IMG/VR virus record: IMGVR_UViG_3300034105_001128
Coordinates: 1 to 64,000 of that record
Strand: one strand, 5' to 3'
Source: a virus
Length of the DNA stretch: 64,000 nucleotides
The position numbers were made by a program, and so were the translations under genes. This document shows positions 39,033 through 47,995 of this stretch, piece by piece. Position 1 is the stretch's first letter, and every line of letters starts with the position of its first letter. The notes beneath the pieces are model-generated. The model did not search any database. It was not told the DNA's origin and saw nothing but the letters and a program-made list of their open reading frames with translations.

Positions 39033-39565
39033 ACTAATCCGTTCATTCTTGTCTTAATCATTAACTCTAAATTTTCTAAAGTACCATTGTTAGCAAAGAT
39101 CTGATCTACTTGGTAACCATCCATATCACGCTCTGATACGTGACCATTTACTGCACCAACTCCCATACGCTTTATGCGCCACAGCTGTGCTTCTGGAAAT
39201 GACTTTAGATAATCAGCTTCGTTTGTAAAACGAACATCTGTTACTACTACCTTGTCCCATGGTTTGTGAGGTCCCAAAGCCTGCTTAACCCAAAAGCCTT
39301 CGCCAAATACCTTGCGAGCACCAACCCCAAGATCTTGCAGTAAGCGCCGTACTTCCGGGAACGCTGTCTTTGCAACGTCCCAACCATATGCATCAATAAC
39401 GCCCTGAAGTCTATAATCACCATCTTTAACTGCAGGGTTCATTTCATAAAGAAGTTTGCGAATAGGGTCTGCAAATGCTACGCGTTCAAACCCGTAGTGA
39501 TCTACAAGAACCTTAGCTACGGTGTCTTTGCCTGACTGTGCGTACCCTGTTAGTCCAATAATCAT
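39029..39565 (-). CDS. deoxynucleoside monophosphate kinase
   Basis: 178 aa. P-loop GYAQSGKDT at residues 7-15, FADPIRKLL and VVVTDVRFTNEAD fit T4 gp1-like dNMP kinases, which phosphorylate dNMPs to dNDPs for DNA synthesis. With the RNR it completes part of a nucleotide-supply set. Overlaps the primase gene by 4 bases. Confidence 0.88.
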   Translation of the reverse strand: MIIGLTGYAQSGKDTVAKVLVDHYGFERVAFADPIRKLLYEMNPAVKDGDYRLQGVIDAYGWDVAKTAFPEVRRLLQDLGVGARKVFGEGFWVKQALGPHKPWDKVVVTDVRFTNEADYLKSFPEAQLWRIKRMGVGAVNGHVSERDMDGYQVDQIFANNGTLENLELMIKTRMNGLV

Positions 39566-40533
39566 GCGTATGCCGCCTCCCCAAACACTGAATGTTTTGC
39601 CTTCTCTATACCTATTATAACCTGTTCTTCAGTCATATCGCCAATGTCTTTTACATCCCCGTCATACTTAAAGAAGAAGCACTCCAACCCCTCTTTCTTA
39701 GTACGCTCAAGCATGTCCTTGGATGCTTTCTTGCCGGCTGGGTCAATCTTTGGGTTATCAAAGGCAATGATCAACTTATCTGCACGCCGCATAAGATCAA
39801 CCTGATCTTGACTGATAGCTGCACCAAAAGTTGAGACGCCTCCCTCTATTCCCAAAGATGAGAGTCTTATAACGTCCAAAGGAGACTCCACTATGATCAT
39901 AGTTCCACCAGACCAAACATCTAACCCAAACAAAGTTTTAGACTTTTGCACTCCGGTAGGTCTGTTACGAAAGTAACGATTAACTTGTCCCTTTTCCTGC
40001 CACCCCATAAGCTTGTTTGTATCAGGTTGACGAATAGGTGTGATCCAGCCCTGCTGTTTTGCATCCCACTTAACAGAGTGCTTGATGCAAGCCTCTGCCG
40101 TTAGACCCCTAGCAGATAAAGCCCAATCTGGTGGTAGGCTGTCGAAAATCGACAGACGTGCCTCACTCATCTCTACAGGTCTTTCAATGGGGACATAAGA
40201 GTTCTTGGCTTCTTCTAGTTGCTTTGCCAATAACTCAAAGTTAACCTCAATATTTTGACGCAGCCATGATTTAGCTGCGTCAAAATCAAGGCGTCCCCAT
40301 TCGGTAAGGAACTCATTAATCTCTGCAACAAGAGTAATAAGAGTTCCGCGGTATCCACAAGAGAAGCAGTGGTGTACACCGGTTTCGCAGTTCATTGACC
40401 ATGAGGGGTTAGAGTCTGGTCGCCCAGTTCTTTCTAAGTGCATAGGGCATAGACCAAGCAACTCACTGTTGCGTTGGTTGACCTCTATGCCTAGCCTTAG
40501 TAAAGCAATCTCTACATCGCCCTCACGGTACAT
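39562..40533 (-). CDS. DnaG-like primase (zinc finger and Toprim)
   Basis: 323 aa. The CHC2-type zinc finger C29-x2-H32 and C56-x2-C59 binds ssDNA; the Toprim part has IIVESPLDVIRL (catalytic Glu) and IIAFDNPKIDPAG (DxD-like, here DNP). It should lay RNA primers for lagging-strand synthesis. Compact compared with bacterial DnaG (about 600 aa), as phage primases are; a separate DnaB-like helicase lies nearby. Confidence 0.87.
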   Translation of the reverse strand: MYREGDVEIALLRLGIEVNQRNSELLGLCPMHLERTGRPDSNPSWSMNCETGVHHCFSCGYRGTLITLVAEINEFLTEWGRLDFDAAKSWLRQNIEVNFELLAKQLEEAKNSYVPIERPVEMSEARLSIFDSLPPDWALSARGLTAEACIKHSVKWDAKQQGWITPIRQPDTNKLMGWQEKGQVNRYFRNRPTGVQKSKTLFGLDVWSGGTMIIVESPLDVIRLSSLGIEGGVSTFGAAISQDQVDLMRRADKLIIAFDNPKIDPAGKKASKDMLERTKKEGLECFFFKYDGDVKDIGDMTEEQVIIGIEKAKHSVFGEAAYA

Positions 40534-40534
40534 A

Positions 40535-40741
40535 CTATTCCTCTTCTACAGGTCGATCATCCATCATTACATAATCCTCTGGCATATCTACCAAAGTAGG
40601 TGCTGTAGCCATAGAACCACAGTCTGCACATTCCATATCTAGGAAGTACATAGAGATTTCATAATCTTGGAACATGCACTTTACATTCCATACTTGTGAT
40701 CCACAAGCACAAATGTGTGTAGGCTCACCGCGAAGATCCAT
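40535..40741 (-). CDS. small zinc-ribbon protein
   Basis: 68 aa. CAC (11-13) and CADCG (about 38-42) give a zinc ribbon; acidic C-terminus. It sits between the primase and the third WhiB-like gene. No family named. Confidence 0.65.
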   Translation of the reverse strand: MDLRGEPTHICACGSQVWNVKCMFQDYEISMYFLDMECADCGSMATAPTLVDMPEDYVMMDDRPVEEE

Positions 40742-40761
40742 AGCGTTTTTGTAATCTGGTT

Positions 40762-41028
40762 TTAATTCTGTGATGTGTTTAATTTTCTTAACCTCTTCCG
40801 ATCATGTGGGGTTGTTCCCGCCCAAATCCCATCTAGGTTTGGGTATTGCATTGCGTACTTAAGGCAAGAGTCCTTAATCCAACAGTCTTCGCATACTTTT
40901 CTAGCCTCATCAATTATGAGCGGATCTTTATAATCCGGTGGAAAGAATAAGTCTGGATCCGCATCTAGACAAAGTTGGGTTCCGTTAAAAGGATTGAATT
41001 GGCTGGCCAAAAGATCCATATTCTTCAA
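40762..41028 (-). CDS. WhiB-like Fe-S regulator (third)
   Basis: About 88 aa from a TTG at 41028, chosen because AAGGAGG lies five bases upstream; the ATG at 41019 is the alternative. LCLDADPDLFFPPDY, then CEDCWIKDSC (Cys-x2-Cys-x5-Cys) and GIWAG complete the four-Cys WhiB pattern; a basic end (HDRKRLRKL) may bind DNA. The 5' end overlaps the helicase gene by about 44 bases. Similar GIWAG/GVWAG turns link it to the copy at 211. Confidence 0.88.
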   Translation of the reverse strand: MKNMDLLASQFNPFNGTQLCLDADPDLFFPPDYKDPLIIDEARKVCEDCWIKDSCLKYAMQYPNLDGIWAGTTPHDRKRLRKLNTSQN

Positions 41029-42229
41029 AACGTCCTCCTTCCCAATCCCAAAGCAAATCGCTTGTTGCTGGACCGCAGTTACGGCTAGCAACAATACGAA
41101 GTTCACGGGAGGAGTCGTCTTCTTCATCTTGCTTCTGCAATCCAAGAATCACATCTGAGTCCTGAAAGAAAGAGGAAGAATAACCGATAGAGTCAGCAGA
41201 CACTTGGCGCTTCTTCATCTTCCACAATAGGACCTGAGTTGAGATGACGATTGGAATATTTTGTTTTTGCGCTAAGCGCTTTAGGTTACGAGTAATGCTA
41301 GTCAATGCCTGTGGAGTATTTGACTCCCCACTTGCCTCATCAACCATAAGGTACACGCCGTCTACAAAGACAATGTCCGGCTTGATCTTTTCAATCTTTG
41401 CAGCAAGACCGGTAACTGTCATAGCTGAACTTGAGTCGGTAAGATAGAACTTGTGCATATCTTGCATTCGCTCTAGCGTTTCTTTGTAACGGCGTTCTTC
41501 ATCGGGATGTAACTTTCCACGAATAAGCCGTGAGTGTGCAATCTTAGAGCGCATAGCATCGTGACGATGTTGCTGCTCAATGTTGCTCATCTCAAATGAC
41601 TGGAACATCGGTACGTACCCATCTTCGTGCACGTTAACTGCAACCTGCATAGCAAGTACTGACTTACCTGTCTTAGGAGGGGCAATGATAGTAATAAGCT
41701 GTCCTGGCTGTAGTCCAGCCGTTGCCTCGTCAATAGTGCGGAACCCTGTACGGTAACCAAGCAGGCCACCGTCTCTGGTCTTTATGGACATGTACTCTTC
41801 AAAACGATTGTTAGTATCTTTTGTAAGATCAACGTCGCTGGTTTGTCCGGCACCCTCGTCGTAGATAGTTGCTACGCCATGGCTCATCTCAGCAATAGCG
41901 GCATCGTGATTGCCGGAAGCAATAAACTCCGCAGCGCTTTGTACAACCTCAATTGCTTTTTGACGTCTACGGTATTCAACTAACTGGTCAACTAAATACT
42001 CTAGCGAGTCCTCTACCGCCAACAACCTGTATGTAGGAAAGTTATCCTTAACCGTTACTGCGCTAGGTACCTCTTGATACTTTGTCCAGTGAGTACGAAT
42101 AAACTTCCAAAGGGTACGGTTCTCTTCAACAAAGAACCAGTTATCTTCTACACCAGCTTCTAGGGCAGGGACAAGCTCACGAGTACGAACTACCCGAGAT
42201 ATGAGACGCTCTTCGTTATCTGCTGCCAT
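40985..42229 (-). CDS. DnaB-like replicative helicase
   Basis: 414 aa. Walker A APPKTGKS, QSFEMSNIEQQ, DIVFVDGVYLM (Walker B) and an STQVL-like sensor in the RecA-fold C-terminal half; the N-terminal 110 residues resemble the DnaB N-domain. Forms a hexamer that unwinds the fork; loaded by the DnaC-like protein at 42934. Overlaps its upstream neighbour by 14 bases. Confidence 0.85.
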   Translation of the reverse strand: MAADNEERLISRVVRTRELVPALEAGVEDNWFFVEENRTLWKFIRTHWTKYQEVPSAVTVKDNFPTYRLLAVEDSLEYLVDQLVEYRRRQKAIEVVQSAAEFIASGNHDAAIAEMSHGVATIYDEGAGQTSDVDLTKDTNNRFEEYMSIKTRDGGLLGYRTGFRTIDEATAGLQPGQLITIIAPPKTGKSVLAMQVAVNVHEDGYVPMFQSFEMSNIEQQHRHDAMRSKIAHSRLIRGKLHPDEERRYKETLERMQDMHKFYLTDSSSAMTVTGLAAKIEKIKPDIVFVDGVYLMVDEASGESNTPQALTSITRNLKRLAQKQNIPIVISTQVLLWKMKKRQVSADSIGYSSSFFQDSDVILGLQKQDEEDDSSRELRIVASRNCGPATSDLLWDWEGGRFEEYGSFGQPIQSF

Positions 42230-42635
42230 TTATTAATGCCCCTAAATCTAAATACCAATGTCCATAACGTAACCCACGCTCTGGTATATCAATAACGTTC
42301 TTTACTTCTGGACGATACGGTAACTCCGCAACAAGATCTGCAACTACGTTATATGCCCTTGCATAATTAAATGGGTTGGTACCTAGATTATCTAGATCTT
42401 CCAACACGCCATCCATCTCTTCTTGAGAATACTCGAACCCTACTAATTCTAGTCTGAAACTGTACTTTTCAGCAAATCGCCAAAATTGGGATAGAGCTTG
42501 CCGATTGTACGTAACTTCTTCCGAAGCGACCGGTATACCAAGTACCTTAGTAATCTTGGGCCTGCGATCCAAAATACAGTCAAGAGTAACCAGCACACGA
42601 AAAGGAATTTCATTTGATATATCGCCCCCGCGCAT
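42216..42635 (-). CDS. hypothetical protein of the replication block
   Basis: 139 aa. FRVLVTLDCILDRRPKITK, then WRFAEKYSFRLELVG and LDNLGTNPFNYARAYNV. The shape resembles hypothetical actinophage proteins near helicases, possibly a HAD- or PIN-like fold, but the catalytic Asp pattern is not clear. No strong ribosome site. Unknown. Confidence 0.6.
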   Translation of the reverse strand: MRGGDISNEIPFRVLVTLDCILDRRPKITKVLGIPVASEEVTYNRQALSQFWRFAEKYSFRLELVGFEYSQEEMDGVLEDLDNLGTNPFNYARAYNVVADLVAELPYRPEVKNVIDIPERGLRYGHWYLDLGALINGSR

Positions 42636-42637
42636 CT

Positions 42638-42922
42638 CTAAACGATCTCTATTTTTCCGTATTTAACTAGGAAGGGCCTAAATAGTTTAGGATCTAAACT
42701 AGCTAAGCTGGCTTCTTGTTCTGAAGCCTTCTTTGAAACCTCGACTGGATAGATACCGTTGTTTTCGTTTCTACGAATACTAACAAAACGAGTATGCTTA
42801 CAGATATTACGTTCTCTAAATGCAGCACAGTCACAACGAAGTTTTGCGTTGTCTAGATTTGTGGCAACTTCGTGCACACCAGTTTCAGAAAGAAAAAGTT
42901 GCGTTGCTTGCCATTCGCTCAT
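42638..42922 (-). CDS. SWIM-type zinc-finger protein
   Basis: 94 aa from the ATG at 42922 (AAAGAGGACACA upstream). CDC-x(n)-CKH in LRCDCAAFRERNICKH-TRFV fits the CxCx(n)CxH SWIM zinc finger, known from transposases, plant regulators and Sws1-like recombination proteins. It may help recruit DNA or recombination factors; target unknown. Located between the helicase loader and gene 42216. Confidence 0.65.
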   Translation of the reverse strand: MSEWQATQLFLSETGVHEVATNLDNAKLRCDCAAFRERNICKHTRFVSIRRNENNGIYPVEVSKKASEQEASLASLDPKLFRPFLVKYGKIEIV

Positions 42923-42933
42923 TGTGTCCTCTT

Positions 42934-43611
42934 TCATTTTCGTCTATCCCCTTTCAAAGCTTTTACTTTAACAGGAACAAATGCCTCAAGAGCAAAGCTT
43001 CCCATAGGTTCTCCATAAACTCCGCCCCAATTCTCTAACTCAACGTTTGTAGTTACGATAGTTGGTAGGCCTGCGTTAAATCTTGAACGAAGTAAGGCGT
43101 CAAATGTATTCTCCGCCCAACCAGAAGTTGTTCGGTACTCTTTGCCAAGATCATCCAAAACAAACACTCTTACGTTATTCATTCTATCCGAGTCACCGTA
43201 TATGCTGTCAAGTAGCAACTGATCAGCTTCGTTTTCCTCAGACCATAGCGATTTCTGTAAGCGCAAAAGCTTTGGATAGTCCATAAATGCCCCAATTCGA
43301 TTTGGGAGCGTTCCTGGGGTACCCAAGACTTCTCCTGGAATACCTCTAATAAGGCTCTGGAGGGCCGTAGAGGCGAGAGTAGTCTTTCCGTGACCTGGAT
43401 TACCCACCAGCATGATCCCGAGTCCGCAAAATGGATCCCCTGCCTTTTGGATGATCTCACCATTGACCACTCGTTCAACCCACTGACGAACTTTTTCAAC
43501 TGCTGGGCTTTGCTCAAGATCTGAGAACTCCCACCCTATGGTTTTCATTGGGAGACCGGCCTGTAGGATTTGCCTGCGCACACTTGGCGCCAATGCAGAT
43601 AAATCGTACAT
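42934..43611 (-). CDS. DnaC/IstB-like helicase loader ATPase
   Basis: 225 aa. Walker A GNPGHGKT, Walker B VFVLDDLG, sensor 1 TTN in a DnaC/IstB-like AAA+ fold. Expected to load the DnaB-like helicase at the phage origin. GAGGAGAATAA precedes the ATG; ends 12 bases after the start of the SWIM gene region. Confidence 0.8.
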   Translation of the reverse strand: MYDLSALAPSVRRQILQAGLPMKTIGWEFSDLEQSPAVEKVRQWVERVVNGEIIQKAGDPFCGLGIMLVGNPGHGKTTLASTALQSLIRGIPGEVLGTPGTLPNRIGAFMDYPKLLRLQKSLWSEENEADQLLLDSIYGDSDRMNNVRVFVLDDLGKEYRTTSGWAENTFDALLRSRFNAGLPTIVTTNVELENWGGVYGEPMGSFALEAFVPVKVKALKGDRRK

Positions 43612-44520
43612 TTATTCTCCTCCGAGTAGTCTCAACATCTTTTCTTCGTGTGCCGCATAATCAACTGCTACTTCATCTGACACTGGTCTAGTTACAATTC
43701 CGTGAACTGTTGGGTAGTAGCCAAAGAATCGTTGCCACAACGGCTTTCCAATCCCTGCGTCATGTAAAGACCTAGGATCACCGAAGAACATTCTCATAGC
43801 CTTTAGAATTGCTACACGCTCTGTGCCTTCTGCAACCTGCTTGTTAACCCAAGTCGCTACGTACTTGCCGTTAACTTGAGAGGGCACACCTGGGGCTGCC
43901 TTTTGAACTAAGTCGTAGAACTCTGCGACAAGGTCATTGGTTGACCACAGTTCTTCTGGAGTATTGACCCTATCTCGACTGTCATGTTGGGCTTTAACTG
44001 GTTTCTTGTACTTGGCGTTAAGTCGAGCCTGACGATCATCGATCTTTCCAACAGTGCCGACTGATTCTTCTTCCGGAGCAATTCCAAAGCGCTTGCGCTT
44101 AGGTTTTTCTTCTCCATCAAGATTCCATGCCATCTTCTCCTCCTCAAGGGGCGCAGCCCCTATAGATAATAATCCGTTAGGATTATTATCTATATTAGTA
44201 CTAGTGATATAACTACTAGCTGTATAGCTGTCTATGTATAGAACGCCTGATATTCCGTCGTCGGTAGAAAGCATCTTAATTGCCTCATCCGTGAATTTTA
44301 GATTAGTTCTCCACTGGCCGTTTACATTTACCCGGACAGATTTAATGTAGCGCAAATCCTTCAATTCGGACATTGCACTTCGAATAGCGTCCCGACCTTC
44401 AGGGACTTCTTTATTTTCCCAGAGTTCATCCGCCGATATGACTCGGCCCTTTGTGACATAGTAGTAGAACAGGGATCTAGCCCTGAGAGATAGCTTTGGG
44501 TTTATAATAGGTTTTAACAT
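43612..44520 (-). CDS. winged-helix replication initiator-like protein
   Basis: 302 aa from the ATG at 44520 (AAGGAGGGTTAC upstream). Residues 8-85 read as a winged helix (LRARSLFYYYVTKGRVISAD, then RSAMSELKDLRYIKSVRV), the middle is a charged linker, and the C-terminus (WSTNDLVAEFYDLVQKAAPG) is DnaD-like. In this position, before DnaC- and DnaB-like genes, it is likely the origin-binding initiator. A promoter lies at 44540-44569. Confidence 0.7.
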   Translation of the reverse strand: MLKPIINPKLSLRARSLFYYYVTKGRVISADELWENKEVPEGRDAIRSAMSELKDLRYIKSVRVNVNGQWRTNLKFTDEAIKMLSTDDGISGVLYIDSYTASSYITSTNIDNNPNGLLSIGAAPLEEEKMAWNLDGEEKPKRKRFGIAPEEESVGTVGKIDDRQARLNAKYKKPVKAQHDSRDRVNTPEELWSTNDLVAEFYDLVQKAAPGVPSQVNGKYVATWVNKQVAEGTERVAILKAMRMFFGDPRSLHDAGIGKPLWQRFFGYYPTVHGIVTRPVSDEVAVDYAAHEEKMLRLLGGE

Positions 44521-44539
44521 GTAACCCTCCTTATAAACT

Positions 44540-44569
44540 ATTCTATAGCTTAGCCACCTTGTTTGGCAA
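44540..44569 (-). promoter_or_regulatory. promoter for the replication block
   Basis: On the minus strand: TTGCCA (44569-44564), 18 bases, TAGAAT (44545-44540). Expected start near 44533 with AAGGAGG directly after. The -10 overlaps the stop of the small membrane gene. Confidence 0.6.
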
Positions 44570-44818
44570 ACCGCGACGTTCTCTAAGCGTAGGCCCACTA
44601 AAAATTTGCTCTACTAAAAGAGAAAGGGTTAACCCAATAAAAGCAGTTGCTAAAGAATAGACAACAAGATACGATAACTTCGTATCAAGATTGTAACAGG
44701 CAAGGATTGAAATAGCAAATGCCACTAAACCACGCCATTTACCAATAGGCTTATAAAGCCCCTCAACAGCAGTTAAAATACAAGCTGTCGCTAATCCCGA
44801 AATAATAACTATGCCCAT
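44543..44818 (-). CDS. small membrane protein, probably leaderless
   Basis: 91 aa from the ATG at 44818. Three hydrophobic stretches (about 2-18, 30-45, 52-72) and a basic C-terminus (LRERRGLPNKVAKL). No Shine-Dalgarno; a near-consensus promoter ends seven bases before the ATG, so the mRNA probably starts at the ATG, a mode common in actinobacteria. It marks the boundary between tail and replication genes. Function unknown; early regulatory membrane proteins are possible. Confidence 0.65.
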   Translation of the reverse strand: MGIVIISGLATACILTAVEGLYKPIGKWRGLVAFAISILACYNLDTKLSYLVVYSLATAFIGLTLSLLVEQIFSGPTLRERRGLPNKVAKL

Positions 44819-44825
44819 AGATATC

Positions 44826-44854
44826 ATTCTACTGTCTAAATACTACGTTGTCAA
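44826..44854 (-). promoter_or_regulatory. near-consensus promoter of leaderless gene
   Basis: On the minus strand: TTGACA (44854-44849), 17 bases, TAGAAT (44831-44826), ATG at 44818. The best match to sigma70 consensus in the window. It overlaps the 3' end of the adhesin gene. Confidence 0.7.
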
Positions 44855-47800
44855 CGTGGAAGGCGTTGCTCGCGCCGTATGTTGTCGGAGTTGATTTTAT
44901 GGTAATTCTTGCATATGCTGCGCCGGCAATACTGCTTACGGCGTAAGTGTCTGCAATATATGCCCACCTAGTTGTTAAAGTAACTGCTGTTGTTTTAGTC
45001 TTTGTGTACATAGGGGTACCAAAACCTGAACTAGTTGAATAATTATTAGCATCATAAAAATCAACAGTTAATATGTAGTTCCCAGCAGCTGAAACTGAAG
45101 CCACTGGTCGAACAGCTGCAGAAGCATAATAGCCGCCATTAGATGTAATTGGTATCGCCTCAGAAACAATCCCATAAGTTTTATCCCCAGAAGAGCCGGC
45201 AGTAGTAACTACAGCGTAAGCTTGTCCAGAAACAGTATTGTAATTAAATATAGATCCAGTTGTTACGTTACGACTTAAGGTAGAATTAGACGCCGTCCAA
45301 TTTCCCAAAGAAGCCTCAAAAGAGTTATTTGGAATAAGGGATTTTTCTATATCAGTGTATGGATGTGTGGGGACGCCTGTTTTAATCGCCCAAGATGAGC
45401 CATGCATAGCGTAGTCCCCTAAACTTGCACGAAGTCTAGAAATTTTAATATCGTAGTTGTGAAAATAGGTTGACTTGCCTGAATCTCGTGCTTCCGATTG
45501 TGTAGCTAAAATATTTTTAGCAGAGTTTGTGGGATTAACTAAAGTAGTTGTTTCAGAATCGTTAAGTATATATTGAGAAGGTATGCGTCCGTACTCTACT
45601 TGTACGCCATCAATATGCACATAAGTAGCTGTAGTTTCAGAAACAGATATAGTAAATGTACCTGTTGTTGCCCCCGACGTTAATTTATATGTGCCAGAAA
45701 TTCTAGTCCAACCATCCCCGCTTGCAGGCAATGTATAGCTAGAGTTACCAATAGAGTAAGTAATAGCGGTAGAAGATGGACGTCGAACATATGCAGAAAC
45801 AACTATGTCTTCTCCGCCTTTAGCTACTTCTTTAAGATAGTATGTTCCTGTAATAGTAGTGCTTGTAGTAAACGCTACTTTTCCAAAATAAGAGTTGTAT
45901 AGTGGTTCAAGACCACTATCGGAAGCTGTTCTTGTAAGCGTTCCAGTAGAGGTCCAGTCAGTAGTATTTGTTTCAAACCCATGATTATGCATATAGTTAA
46001 ATCTATTTTTTATTTCCCACTTGCAATCATTTGGAGAATAATACTGTTGTACTACTGGATTTGCAGGTGTTACTCCACTAAGTCCATTAAAATACGGAGA
46101 AATCTCAGAGCCTTCCTCTAACATAGCGCCGTCTACCCAGTACTCATCATTAGCTAAGTTATCGCTAAAATAAATAGAGACTTTAGCACAAGGTGCTACA
46201 GAATCTTGCGAAACTGGTGGTGATAAGAAAGTCACGCTTATTTGATTTTTTGTTGTGGTTGACAACGTAATTTCGTCAGAATCAGAGTAGTTAACTAGTG
46301 CTGCGTAGTATGCGCCATTAGCATCAGTTAATACTTGTGCCTGTTCTTCTAGAGTTGCTTTGTTTGAAAATTCAATTCTAATGCGTGCTTTTCTAGTAGC
46401 GGATCCCAACACATATGCACTAGCGGTGTATGCGGTGCTTGGATCAACAGGTACCCAATCTGATATAAGCGCAGAATTTCCGTTAGCTGTTGATTTTAAC
46501 TTAAGGCATTTTGTTCCGTGTGCAATAGCGGCAGTTTTTGTGCTATCTTCAATAGCAGACCCATTAAAAGGTTCCCAACCATGTATGCCATTTTCAAAAC
46601 TGCCGTTTGGCATAAAGTTTTGTTTTTCTCCGTGCACATGGATATTTACTCTCCGAGGGTCTTGATACACAAACCTATGTTCAAGTTCAGTAAATTGGCA
46701 CAGGTCAATTGCGTACCGGCTAGATGACGCAGATGATGGTGTAATAGTAATTTTTACTTTAGCAAATTTAGCTTTAGGGTGAGATACAATTCCACTGCTA
46801 TCTGTAGCAGTAAACTCTTTCCAAGACGTAGTTGTTGTTAGAGAGGGTCCACCAGAAGTTGCGGCCAATAGAGTACCATACATGTCATAGAACTCAATTG
46901 TTGACGTGATCGTAGCAGCATTGTCTCTATGAAGTATGTTTCCTCTAAAGAAATACTTAGTATTTGGCTTAACAGGTACGCCGTATAGGGTTACGTTGTT
47001 GCCGCTTCCAGGCAAGCTAAGTGTAACTGCGGAAGTTGAGGCTGTTGTTAATTGCCCAAAACCAGACAATTTTGGTAATGTAGTAAGTTCCCAAAGAGTT
47101 TGAGACAAGCTTGGGGGTGAAAGGGATTCTGCGTCAAATGTTTTTTGCGCTAGCGTACCGCTTGATGCAGACCATCTACCAAGTGATTCTTCAAAAGAAG
47201 CGTCATTATAGTCTAACAGTAAGTTATGGCCTACTCTAATATCATTTCCCCAATGCGTTAGGGCCGTAGTAAATGTGGCAAAAGCTGTACTCGTACCTTT
47301 ATGTGAATGTACCATATTGCCAACACTTGATAGGCTTCTATGATACGTATCTCCCAAAGCAGGTTCAAATGGAAAATTAAAGTCTGAAATTTTATATTTA
47401 AGGACGGAGTTAGGGGTGTAAATTCTATTGTTTACGTTTCCTAAAAGAAAAGCTTCTAATCTAAATTTGTCGTAAACGAAAGAAAACACACTTAGCATTT
47501 TATAAAACGTATTGTCTTCGTTTTCTCCTACCGCTTCTCCGGTACTGTAGTCTGTAACGTTTAGCCATGCTTTAGGTAGCCAATTTGACACCTTCTGTAG
47601 GCTGCTGTCCTCTGAAATGTTTAGGGCATAAGAAGACCCACAGGATATCCATTTAGTTCCGGTAAATACCCAAAGAGAGTAGCAGTACTCGCCAGTAAAA
47701 GGATCAGTAATTAAATCTGTATACCCACTAGTAATTGTTGAGTACAAGCCGCCAGCTAAATAGGTGCCTTTATAAGGGTCGTCAATATTTCCAACTGCAC

Positions 47801-47987
47801 TCCTAACTAGTTTCCAATGGGTTAGCGGACCATCATTTGGATCAGGGTTAATAATCCCCCAAGAAACGGCAATTTCATTATAGTTGTATGCCCAAGCTTC
47901 AATACCAGAGTTGTAGTAGACACCTACGGCTGAAGTCTCACCATATCTAAAACCAGAGCCGTACCTACTTGTGCCATATTTAGCCAT
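44829..47987 (-). CDS. tail adhesin with carbohydrate-binding-like domains
   Basis: 1052 aa. An FN3-like domain (about 28-125) opens it; residues 150-240 hold a baseplate-attachment-like segment (FYKMLSVFSFVYDKFRLEAFLLG). Then come four CBM4/9-like beta sandwiches, each starting with an N-x2-x2-SFE or GFE-type signature: LLLDYNDASFEESLGRW, NFMPNGSFENGIHGW, NYMHNHGFETNTTDW, SLIPNNSFEASLGNW. Likely the receptor-binding or side-fibre protein that binds host glycans. Last structural gene of the tail block. Confidence 0.7.
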   Translation of the reverse strand: MAKYGTSRYGSGFRYGETSAVGVYYNSGIEAWAYNYNEIAVSWGIINPDPNDGPLTHWKLVRSAVGNIDDPYKGTYLAGGLYSTITSGYTDLITDPFTGEYCYSLWVFTGTKWISCGSSYALNISEDSSLQKVSNWLPKAWLNVTDYSTGEAVGENEDNTFYKMLSVFSFVYDKFRLEAFLLGNVNNRIYTPNSVLKYKISDFNFPFEPALGDTYHRSLSSVGNMVHSHKGTSTAFATFTTALTHWGNDIRVGHNLLLDYNDASFEESLGRWSASSGTLAQKTFDAESLSPPSLSQTLWELTTLPKLSGFGQLTTASTSAVTLSLPGSGNNVTLYGVPVKPNTKYFFRGNILHRDNAATITSTIEFYDMYGTLLAATSGGPSLTTTTSWKEFTATDSSGIVSHPKAKFAKVKITITPSSASSSRYAIDLCQFTELEHRFVYQDPRRVNIHVHGEKQNFMPNGSFENGIHGWEPFNGSAIEDSTKTAAIAHGTKCLKLKSTANGNSALISDWVPVDPSTAYTASAYVLGSATRKARIRIEFSNKATLEEQAQVLTDANGAYYAALVNYSDSDEITLSTTTKNQISVTFLSPPVSQDSVAPCAKVSIYFSDNLANDEYWVDGAMLEEGSEISPYFNGLSGVTPANPVVQQYYSPNDCKWEIKNRFNYMHNHGFETNTTDWTSTGTLTRTASDSGLEPLYNSYFGKVAFTTSTTITGTYYLKEVAKGGEDIVVSAYVRRPSSTAITYSIGNSSYTLPASGDGWTRISGTYKLTSGATTGTFTISVSETTATYVHIDGVQVEYGRIPSQYILNDSETTTLVNPTNSAKNILATQSEARDSGKSTYFHNYDIKISRLRASLGDYAMHGSSWAIKTGVPTHPYTDIEKSLIPNNSFEASLGNWTASNSTLSRNVTTGSIFNYNTVSGQAYAVVTTAGSSGDKTYGIVSEAIPITSNGGYYASAAVRPVASVSAAGNYILTVDFYDANNYSTSSGFGTPMYTKTKTTAVTLTTRWAYIADTYAVSSIAGAAYARITIKSTPTTYGASNAFHVDNVVFRQ

Positions 47988-47995
47988 TTATTTTC

